This document shows positions 1-6,406 of a DNA stretch of 16,629 nucleotides, in pieces; the stretch's first letter is position 1; every line of letters begins with the position of its first letter. Source of the DNA: CAYUIS01 sp964444825. GTDB lineage: Bacteria; Chloroflexota; Anaerolineae; B4-G1. The notes under the pieces are model-generated. The model was not told the DNA's origin. It made no database searches and was given only the letters and a program-made list of their open reading frames with translations. The stretch spans positions 1-16,629 of the forward strand of contig CAYUIS010000117.1 of NCBI GenBank assembly GCA_964444825.1. Reading direction: 5' to 3'. Made by a program: the position numbers and the translations under genes.

Positions 1-417
1 CGCCAGCGGCTCGAACAGGAAGGCATCGAGGGGGTCTTCGCCGCCTGCGTGCGCTGCCACAACTGCATGACCGTCTGCCCCATCTGCTACTGCAAGACCT
101 GCCTATTCAAGAGCCCCGTCTTTGAGCACGAGCCGGCCCAGTATATGGGCTGGGCGCACCGGAAGGGTGCGTATCGGCTGCCCGCCGATACCATGCTTTT
201 CCACCTGACCCGCCTCAACCATATGGTGCTCTCGTGCATCGGCTGCGGGATGTGCACCAGTGGTTGTCCCACGGATTTGCCTGTTGGTCAGGTCTTTCGC
301 GCCATTGGGCAACAGGTGCAGGAGGTCTTTGAATATGTGCCTGGTCGCTCTGTCGATGAGCCGCTACCGCTGGTCACCTTCCGCGAGGATGAGTGGATGG
401 AGGTAGGGGAGGAGTAA
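1..417 (+). CDS. FdhB/FrhB-like iron-sulfur protein, C-terminal part (partial)
   Basis: The reading frame is open from base 1, so this is the 3' end of a gene that begins outside the window (138 codons visible; there is no reason to use the internal GTG at 49). It resembles the C-terminal part of the F420-hydrogenase/formate-dehydrogenase beta (FrhB/FdhB) family as found beside Hdr genes. A dense cysteine block is visible at about residues 16-34 of the fragment (C-x2-C-x2-C-x3-CP-x2-CYC-x2-C), followed by a classical ferredoxin motif CIGCGMCTSGCP. Together they should bind at least two [4Fe-4S] clusters. The remaining tail (VPGRS...TFREDE) is typical of this subgroup. It lies one base ahead of the next gene, so it is almost certainly co-translated with it. 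A role passing electrons between a flavin site and the neighbouring Fe-S proteins is inferred. The substrate site would be in the missing N-terminal part. Confidence 0.72.
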   Translation, partial: RQRLEQEGIEGVFAACVRCHNCMTVCPICYCKTCLFKSPVFEHEPAQYMGWAHRKGAYRLPADTMLFHLTRLNHMVLSCIGCGMCTSGCPTDLPVGQVFRAIGQQVQEVFEYVPGRSVDEPLPLVTFREDEWMEVGEE

Positions 418-418
418 T

Positions 419-1129
419 ATGGTTACTCAACCTGATGTGTCTGAAGTAACTGATGCTAATCTGGTCCCCGTCTACATTATGGGGAAGCGATATATGGTGC
501 CGCCTACCCTGACCATTATGAAGGCGATGGAGTACGCGGGCTACATACTCATTCGGGGTGTGGGCTGCCGGGGTGGGTTCTGCGGGGCGTGCGGCACGGC
601 CTATCGTGTTCTGGGCGACCCCAAGCTCTACTTCGGGCTGGCCTGCCAGACGGTCGTGCAACCGGACATGTATCTGGCGCAGATACCGTTCTTCCCGGCC
701 CAGCGTTCCGTCTACGACATCACCCTGCTGGAGCCAACTGCGACCACCTTGTTCTCTATCTACCCGGAAGTCTTGCGCTGCCTGGGCTGTGGGGCCTGTA
801 CCAAGGCCTGCCCCCAGGATATCGACGTGCGGAACTATATGGCGGCCGGCATGCGGGGTGATGTGACCCGGATGGCCGATCTGTCGTTCGATTGCATTAT
901 GTGTGGGCTGTGCGCGGTCCGTTGTCCGGCCGAGGAGGCTCAGTACAACATCGCTATTCTGGCTCGCCGTCTCTATGGTCGCTACCTTGCACCCCGGTCC
1001 AAGCATCTGGAGGAGCGACTGGACGAGATCGAGGCCGGTGAGTTCGACACCGAGATTGAGGGATTAAAGGGCCTTGATGAGGAAGAATTGGTAGCGCGAT
1101 ACACAGCGCGGGACATCGAGCCAAAGTGA
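419..1129 (+). CDS. [2Fe-2S]/2x[4Fe-4S] protein, SdhB/FrdB/TfrB-like electron-transfer subunit
   Basis: A 236-residue soluble iron-sulfur protein. The N-terminal half is a plant-type ferredoxin-like [2Fe-2S] domain with C50-x4-C55-x2-C58 and C76. The C-terminal half has two complete CxxCxxCxxxCP motifs (C121-C131 and C159-C169), both predicting [4Fe-4S] clusters. Classical SdhB/FrdB has one [2Fe-2S], one [4Fe-4S] and one [3Fe-4S], so two full 4Fe motifs is a difference. Methanogen thiol:fumarate reductase TfrB is similar but continues into a CCG (HdrB-like) domain that is absent here. The start ATG at 419 follows a purine-rich GGGGAGGAG and lies one base after the previous stop. The next gene is the matching flavoprotein, so the two probably form a heterodimer. 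Its electron partner (FdhB-like protein, HdrA or HdrCB) is inferred only. Charged C-terminal tail; no membrane segments. Confidence 0.8.
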   Translation: MVTQPDVSEVTDANLVPVYIMGKRYMVPPTLTIMKAMEYAGYILIRGVGCRGGFCGACGTAYRVLGDPKLYFGLACQTVVQPDMYLAQIPFFPAQRSVYDITLLEPTATTLFSIYPEVLRCLGCGACTKACPQDIDVRNYMAAGMRGDVTRMADLSFDCIMCGLCAVRCPAEEAQYNIAILARRLYGRYLAPRSKHLEERLDEIEAGEFDTEIEGLKGLDEEELVARYTARDIEPK

Positions 1130-1134
1130 GGAGG
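1129..1134 (+). promoter_or_regulatory. Ribosome binding site deciding the flavoprotein start
   Basis: AGGAGG sits 8 bases before the ATG at 1143 but only 2 bases before an in-frame GTG at 1137. Normal spacing favours ATG 1143 as the start. Confidence 0.7.
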
Positions 1135-1142
1135 AAGTGGGA

Positions 1143-2750
1143 ATGAGCGGTTATCCGCCCGAGATGCAGGAATCAATCCGCAAGGTCGAGGCAACACGTG
1201 CCCGGCGGATAAAAGAGACCTTTCCAGCGATGAGTATGGAGAACCGGGAGGCCGTTCTTGAGGCCTTCCATCCCGACTATAAGGACGCAACCTTCCACAC
1301 CGTGGGAGTCGGTGTCAGCAAGGGACAGCGCATGCCCATCGAGTTGGCCAGAATTGTCGAGGGCCGGCCCCACATCGGGCCTGATTTTGACCTGAGCAGC
1401 CTGATGATCGAGACCGATGTGCTCGTCGTCGGCGGCGGCGGCGCGGGTGCCTCGGCGGCGCTCCTGGCGCAGGAGGACGGGGCGAAGGTGACCCTCGTGA
1501 CTAAGCTGCGCTTTGGTGATGCCAACACGATGATGGCCCAGGGTGGCATTCAGGCCGCCGACCGGCCGGAGGACAGCCCCGCCATTCACTATTTGGACGT
1601 CATCGGAGGCGGCCATTTTACGAACGTTCCTGACCTGGTCGAGGCTTTGGTGATGGATGCGCCTTTTGTCATCAAGTGGCTTGAGGACCTGGGCATGATG
1701 TTCGACAAAGAGCCAGATGGGACGATGATGGAGGAGCACGGCGGTGGCACCAGCCGCAAGCGTATGCACTCTGCGCGGGACTATAGTGGGGCTGAGATTA
1801 TGCGCACGCTGCGTGACGAGGTGCGCAACCGGGAGGAAGACATCACCGTGATCGAGTTTGCCCCTGCCGTCGAGTTGGTTATGGACGACAAGGGGCACGT
1901 CATTGGGGCCGTGGTGATGAACCTGGAGACCGAGGCCTTTCGCTTCATCAAGGCCAAGGCGGTGGTGTTGGCGACAGGTGGGGGCGGGCGGCTTCATTAC
2001 CAGGGCTTTCCGACCACCAACCACTATGGCGCGACGGCTGATGGGGTCGTATTGGCCTACCGGGTCGGCGCGCCTCTGGGCTATCTGGAGTCGATGCAGT
2101 ATCATCCTACTGGTGCGGCGTTTCCCGAGCAGATTGTCGGCTTGCTGGTGACTGAGAAGGTGCGTGGGTTAGGAGCCCAACCGATAAACAAACACGGTGA
2201 GCAGTTCGTCTATCCCTTGGAGCCTCGGGACGTGGAGGCAGCATCCTTCATCCGGGAGTGCAGTGAGCGGGACAACGGCATCGTCAGCCCCACCGGGCAG
2301 CCTGGGGTGTGGTTGGACTCGCCGATGATCGAAATGATACAGGGTCCGGGAACCATTCAGAAGGCCCTGCCGGCGATGGTGCGCCAGTTTGCACGCTTTG
2401 ACATTGATATTACAATGGAGCCGATGTTGGTCTATCCTACGCTGCACTACCAGAATGGCGGGGTCCGGTTGCAGGCAGACACCTCCACAGAGATCCCTGG
2501 CCTGTATATCGCCGGTGAGGTGAGTGGCGGTGTACACGGTCACAACCGGCTGATGGGCAACAGCCTGCTGGAGATTACCGTATTTGGACGACGCGCTGGC
2601 CGCTCGGCGGCGGCTTACGCCCAGCAGGCGAATCTGGGAAAGCCCACGCTCGCGCACGTGGAGGTCTGGAATCGGGAGTTGGAGGAGGCCGGCGTGGACA
2701 CAGGGGTGACCTCGCCCATTCTATTGCCCGATTACGCACGACATGGATAG
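1143..2750 (+). CDS. Fumarate reductase/succinate dehydrogenase-type FAD flavoprotein
   Basis: A 535-residue flavoprotein of the FrdA/SdhA family. An N-terminal extension of about 95 residues precedes the FAD Rossmann motif VLVVGGGGAGA (glycines from residue 97). The active-site set of fumarate reductases is present: H321 in QYHPTG, E338 in TEKVRG, R362 in the PRDVE segment (proton-shuttle Arg position), H435 in HYQNGG, and H465/R469 in HGHNRLMGNSL. The chemistry is therefore probably reduction or oxidation at a C=C/CH-CH bond of a carboxylate such as fumarate/succinate, but the substrate is not proven. No signal peptide or membrane anchor gene (SdhC/D) is seen, so the enzyme should be cytoplasmic and soluble, working with the [2Fe-2S]/[4Fe-4S] protein encoded just upstream. 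Its place before two hdrA-mvhD cassettes suggests exchange of electrons with the Hdr system, as in the TfrAB thiol:fumarate reductase idea; that link is inference. Confidence 0.82.
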   Translation: MSGYPPEMQESIRKVEATRARRIKETFPAMSMENREAVLEAFHPDYKDATFHTVGVGVSKGQRMPIELARIVEGRPHIGPDFDLSSLMIETDVLVVGGGGAGASAALLAQEDGAKVTLVTKLRFGDANTMMAQGGIQAADRPEDSPAIHYLDVIGGGHFTNVPDLVEALVMDAPFVIKWLEDLGMMFDKEPDGTMMEEHGGGTSRKRMHSARDYSGAEIMRTLRDEVRNREEDITVIEFAPAVELVMDDKGHVIGAVVMNLETEAFRFIKAKAVVLATGGGGRLHYQGFPTTNHYGATADGVVLAYRVGAPLGYLESMQYHPTGAAFPEQIVGLLVTEKVRGLGAQPINKHGEQFVYPLEPRDVEAASFIRECSERDNGIVSPTGQPGVWLDSPMIEMIQGPGTIQKALPAMVRQFARFDIDITMEPMLVYPTLHYQNGGVRLQADTSTEIPGLYIAGEVSGGVHGHNRLMGNSLLEITVFGRRAGRSAAAYAQQANLGKPTLAHVEVWNRELEEAGVDTGVTSPILLPDYARHG

Positions 2751-2754
2751 AATG

Positions 2755-2786
2755 TACGAATTTACGAACCTACGAGTCTACGACTC
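2755..2786 (+). repeat. Four-copy 8-nt tandem repeat (TACGANNN) with hairpin
   Basis: TACGA occurs at 2755, 2763, 2771 and 2779, exactly 8 bases apart, with variable 3-base spacers. The last two copies contain a perfect inverted repeat, GAGTC-TAC-GACTC (2774-2786), which could fold into a small hairpin 8 bases before the Shine-Dalgarno of the first hdrA. It lies in the only gap between the Frd-like genes and the Hdr genes. Function is unknown; it may be a degenerate intergenic repeat or a regulatory or processing site. Confidence 0.6.
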
Positions 2787-2794
2787 TATTCGGT

Positions 2795-2800
2795 AAGGAG
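2795..2800 (+). promoter_or_regulatory. Ribosome binding site supporting a TTG start for hdrA-1
   Basis: AAGGAG lies 7 bases before TTG 2808, the first codon of the HdrA frame that gives the complete Rossmann N-terminus. The nearby ATG at 2803 is in another frame, reaches a stop after two codons and is too close to the site, so TTG is preferred. Confidence 0.65.
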
Positions 2801-2807
2801 AAATGCA

Positions 2808-5800
2808 TTGATACGTGAGAAGCCTGTTGGCGCTGTTCTGGTCGTCGGTGGCGGTGTTGGAGGTATGCGCGCGGCAGTTGACTTGGCTGAGGCGGGCCTG
2901 AAGGTATATCTGGTGGAGAATATGCCCTGGCTTGGCGGTCGGGTGGCGCAGCTCGGGTACATGTTCCCAACCCACGACTGCGTGCTCTGCCGGGGCACCT
3001 CGGATCATGGCTATGGTTGTACGCGACCATCCATATCACCGGCCTTTATGGACCACAACCTGCATCCCAATATCGAGATTCTTACCAACACCGATCTGAT
3101 CAACCTGTCGGGGTATGCAGGGGACTTTACTGTGACGCTGCGTCGCCGGCCCGCGTATGTCGATCCCGATCGCTGCATCAACTGCGGGCTGTGCGAGGGC
3201 GTGTGCCCGGTGTCCCTGCCCAGTCCATTCCAGGTGGGAATGGCGGCCCGCAAGGCGATCTACAAGATGGCGCCCCGGGCACTCCCCGATTCCTACGTCG
3301 TGGACAAGGTGCCGCGCTGCGAGACCTGTCGGCGCTGCGAGACTGTCTGCCCCACCGGCGCGGTGGATCTTGAGCAGCAGGAGACCGAGGTCGATCTTGA
3401 CGTCAGTGCGATCATTCTCTCACTGGGCTACGAGATATCGGACGCGGCCGAGTACGAGGAACTCGGCTTTGGTCGTTTTCCCAACGTGATCCACTCGATG
3501 CAATACGAACGGTTGGCCAGTCGCTCTGGACCGACAGAGGGCATCGTGATGCGCCCCTCCGACAGCAAGCTGCCCCAGCGGATTGCCTGGCTGCAGTGCG
3601 TCGGCTCGCGGGATGAAAAACACCCCTACTGCTCATCCATCTGCTGTATGTACGCCACGAAGGAGGCTATGCTGGCCAAGCAGCGCGCCGAAGGCATTCC
3701 CGGGGGTGTCCATTGTCAGATCTTTATGATGGACGAGCGGGCTTTTAACAAGGAGTTTAACGCGTACTATGTACAGGCGCAACTGCGGTACGGAGTCGAA
3801 TATACGCGCTGCCGTATCTCGATCGTCAGGGAGGATCCAGAGACGCACGATTTGCTCCTTCGCTATCCAAACGAGGATGGCGAGTTTATTGAGGATCGCT
3901 TCGACATGGTGGTCCTCTCCGTGGGGGCGTTGCCGCCCAAGGGGTCTCAGGATCTTGCCAACATACTCGGGATTGAGTTGAATCCCTACGGCTTTTGTGC
4001 GACCGACAAGTTCTATCCGCTGGAGACGAGTAAGCCTGGCATCTATGTCTGCGGCACCTTTTCCTCGCCCAAGGAGATCGCGGAGACGATTCTGGATGCG
4101 GCAGGAGCGGCTGGTGATGTGATGCGACTTCTCTCCGACGAGGTTGGCGGTGGGCGGGCCTATGGCCACGAGTATCCGTTTCTCCAGGCGCCGGAGGACC
4201 TTCCGCCGGAACGGGACGTGGGAGGGGAAGAGCCGCGCGTTGGCGTCTTTGTATGTCGCTGCTATCCGAGCATCGCAGGGACTGTGGACACGGACGCGGT
4301 GGCGGATTTCGCCGCTGATTTGCCGGGTGTCGTTCACGTCGAGAGCACGGACTATGCCTGCCTGGAGGAAGGGCAGGAGCAGATACAGCGAGTGATCGAG
4401 GAGCAGGGGCTGAATCGAGTGGTCCTGGCGGCCTGCAGCCATCGTACCCACGAATCGCTATTCCAGCGCATCACTCGGCAGGCTGGGCTGAACCCCTATC
4501 TGCTGGAGATGGCCAACGTCCGTGAACACTGCGCCTGGCCACACGTGGACAACCCTGTGGGTGCCACCCGTGAGGCGAAAGAGCTGGTGCGTGTGGCGGT
4601 AGCGCGGGCTCGGCTGGCCGAGGCGGTGCACAAGCAGGCTATCGAGCCTATCCGGCGGGCGCTCGTGATTGGGGGAGGCGTCTCGGGTATGACGGCGGCG
4701 CTGAACGTCGCCGATGCTGGATATGATGTTGCCCTGGTGGAGCGTGAATTGGGGCTGGGGGGAAACCTGCAGCACATCTACTACCTGGCTGAAGGGGACA
4801 ATCCCCAGCGGCTGCTGCGCGATCTCGTCAACCGGGTGCTGGGTCACCGCAGGATCGATGTGCTCACTGATTCCGAGGTGATCTCGAATGAGGGGAGTAT
4901 AGGGGCATTCCGCTCTAGGGTGCGTACTCCAACGGGTGAAATGGAGGTCGAGCACGGTGTGACCATCGTGGCGACCGGCGGGCAGCAGTGGCGGGGAGAT
5001 GTGTTCCTCCTCGGTCAGGATGAGCGCGTGATTACCTCTCTTGATCTGGAGGAGATCATCACTCACCGACCGGAGCAGATTGTGGGTTTGAAGCAGGTCG
5101 TGTTCATCCAGTGTGTGGGGCGGACCGGTGAGAGGGGGGTCGAATACTGCAGCCGGACGTGTTGCACGAACACGATGAAAAATGCCCTTCGTATCAAGTT
5201 GATCAACCCGAACTGCCGGGTGGTTGTGCTCTACAAGGACATCATCACCTATGGATTCAAGGAAGAGTACTATACCGAAGCGCGGCGGCGTGGCGTCATT
5301 TTTGTCCGCTACGACGATGACCGTATGCCGCAGGTCCGGGTGAACGATCAGGGGCAGTTGGAGGTTGTGGCTTGGGAGTCCTCTCTGCGGGAGGAACTTG
5401 TGCTGCACCCCGATCTGCTCTCGTTGAGCATGGCAATTGAGCCGTCGGAGGGCACGCCATTGCTGGCCCGCGTTCTGGACGTGCCACTCTCCAGTGAGGG
5501 GTTCTTTTTGGAGGACCATCTCAAGATGCGGCCGATGGACTTTACAAAAGAGGGCGTGTTCATCTGTGGAATGGCCCATTACCCCAAGTTCATCGAGGAG
5601 TGTATCACCAATGCGCAGGCGGCGGCGGGTCGTGCCATCACCATCCTGTCCACGCCTCAGATGTACATCGGTGGTGTCGTCTCGGTGGTGGACCAGGAAA
5701 AGTGCGTGGGTTGCCTCACCTGCGTGCGCACCTGTCCCTTTACGATTCCCCAGGTGCGGTATGTGGATGTAGGAGTTGGGGGCATCAAGGGGGCGGCCTA

Positions 5801-5957
5801 CATCGATCCGGCGGCATGTACGGGGTGTGGCACGTGCACAGCCGAGTGTCCGGCCGGCGCGATCCAGTTGGTGCACTACCGCGATGACCAGATAATGGGT
5901 CTGCCGCTGGGCGCCTGGGCAGAAAGAGCGACTGTGAGCGAGGGTATTGATGACTGA
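2808..5957 (+). CDS. hdrA: HdrA-like flavin/iron-sulfur protein, double-length form (copy 1)
   Basis: A 1049-residue relative of heterodisulfide reductase subunit A, the FAD subunit that performs flavin-based electron bifurcation in Hdr complexes. It is longer than a standard HdrA (about 650 residues) because an extra FAD/ferredoxin module is fused in front of a full HdrA-like unit. Order: Rossmann GGGVGG (14-19); variant HdrA cysteine motif C58, C61, C71; ferredoxin motifs at C123-C133 and C171-C181; the HdrA signature QCVGSRD...YCS..CC..TKEA (about 262-285); HdrA N-domain-like segment starting at CRCYPS (about 483); second Rossmann GGGVSG (about 622); and C-terminal ferredoxin motifs near 966 and 1004. 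The C58 region differs from the usual PTNDCxMCxxSPKL, with PTHDCVLCRG and an insertion of about 12 residues. TTG start supported by its ribosome binding site. It overlaps the next gene (mvhD-1) by 8 bases, implying translational coupling and a shared complex. Confidence 0.88.
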   Translation: MIREKPVGAVLVVGGGVGGMRAAVDLAEAGLKVYLVENMPWLGGRVAQLGYMFPTHDCVLCRGTSDHGYGCTRPSISPAFMDHNLHPNIEILTNTDLINLSGYAGDFTVTLRRRPAYVDPDRCINCGLCEGVCPVSLPSPFQVGMAARKAIYKMAPRALPDSYVVDKVPRCETCRRCETVCPTGAVDLEQQETEVDLDVSAIILSLGYEISDAAEYEELGFGRFPNVIHSMQYERLASRSGPTEGIVMRPSDSKLPQRIAWLQCVGSRDEKHPYCSSICCMYATKEAMLAKQRAEGIPGGVHCQIFMMDERAFNKEFNAYYVQAQLRYGVEYTRCRISIVREDPETHDLLLRYPNEDGEFIEDRFDMVVLSVGALPPKGSQDLANILGIELNPYGFCATDKFYPLETSKPGIYVCGTFSSPKEIAETILDAAGAAGDVMRLLSDEVGGGRAYGHEYPFLQAPEDLPPERDVGGEEPRVGVFVCRCYPSIAGTVDTDAVADFAADLPGVVHVESTDYACLEEGQEQIQRVIEEQGLNRVVLAACSHRTHESLFQRITRQAGLNPYLLEMANVREHCAWPHVDNPVGATREAKELVRVAVARARLAEAVHKQAIEPIRRALVIGGGVSGMTAALNVADAGYDVALVERELGLGGNLQHIYYLAEGDNPQRLLRDLVNRVLGHRRIDVLTDSEVISNEGSIGAFRSRVRTPTGEMEVEHGVTIVATGGQQWRGDVFLLGQDERVITSLDLEEIITHRPEQIVGLKQVVFIQCVGRTGERGVEYCSRTCCTNTMKNALRIKLINPNCRVVVLYKDIITYGFKEEYYTEARRRGVIFVRYDDDRMPQVRVNDQGQLEVVAWESSLREELVLHPDLLSLSMAIEPSEGTPLLARVLDVPLSSEGFFLEDHLKMRPMDFTKEGVFICGMAHYPKFIEECITNAQAAAGRAITILSTPQMYIGGVVSVVDQEKCVGCLTCVRTCPFTIPQVRYVDVGVGGIKGAAYIDPAACTGCGTCTAECPAGAIQLVHYRDDQIMGLPLGAWAERATVSEGIDD

Positions 5958-6384
5958 ACGGGATGGAGCTAGCAACGGTTTCGAGCCAGAGATAACGGTT
6001 TTTACGTGCATCTACTGTGCCTATATGGCCGTCGACACCGCCGGGGCGTTGCGTATCAAGTATCCGGCCAACATCAAGTTGGTAAAGCTGCCCTGTACGG
6101 GCAAGACAGATGTGCGCTATCTGATGGAAGCGTTCGAACAAGGAGCGGACGGGGTCTGTGTGGTGGGATGCCCAATCGGCAACTGTCATCACGTGCACGG
6201 GAACGAGCGTGGGCAGGCACGGGTGGCGTATACCAAGCAGTTGTTGGACGAGATCGGGTTGGGCGGCGAGCGCCTGGAAATGTACTTTGTCTCCGGTGGT
6301 ATGGGCGAGACGTTTGCCAACGCGATGCGGGAGATGACGGAGCGGTTGCGCGCGCTAGGGCCGAGCCCACTCAGGGATGGGTAA
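5950..6384 (+). CDS. mvhD: MvhD-like [2Fe-2S] electron-transfer subunit (copy 1, Cys form)
   Basis: A 144-residue protein of the MvhD/FrhD/VhuD family, small [2Fe-2S] proteins that dock on HdrA and deliver electrons to its flavin from a hydrogenase, formate dehydrogenase or other donor. Conserved cysteines are C20 and C23 (FTCIYCAY), C49 (PCTGK), and C74 and C79 in GCPIGNCHH. The last motif differs from the usual GCHPGDCHY/GCLEGDCHY: Pro follows the Cys, and Asn replaces Asp. The family core AG..R..YPxNI, GADGV and the GERL segment are all present. ATG 5950 overlaps the end of hdrA-1 by 8 bases and has a GCGAGGG ribosome site. No hydrogenase large or small subunits are in the window, so the electron donor is not the classical Mvh enzyme as far as can be seen here. 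Confidence 0.9.
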   Translation: MTERDGASNGFEPEITVFTCIYCAYMAVDTAGALRIKYPANIKLVKLPCTGKTDVRYLMEAFEQGADGVCVVGCPIGNCHHVHGNERGQARVAYTKQLLDEIGLGGERLEMYFVSGGMGETFANAMREMTERLRALGPSPLRDG

Positions 6385-6393
6385 TTTGGAAAC

Positions 6394-6400
6394 AGGGGAG
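6394..6400 (+). promoter_or_regulatory. Ribosome binding site deciding the hdrA-2 start
   Basis: AGGGGAG ends 6 bases before ATG 6407. An in-frame ATG at 6377 lies inside the end of mvhD-1 and has no comparable site, so 6407 is the better start. Confidence 0.65.
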
Positions 6401-6406
6401 AAAGCA

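Noticed and set aside
1137..1139. GTG as start of the fumarate-reductase-like flavoprotein
   Set aside because: Only 2 bases from the AGGAGG ribosome site, whereas ATG 1143 has normal spacing.
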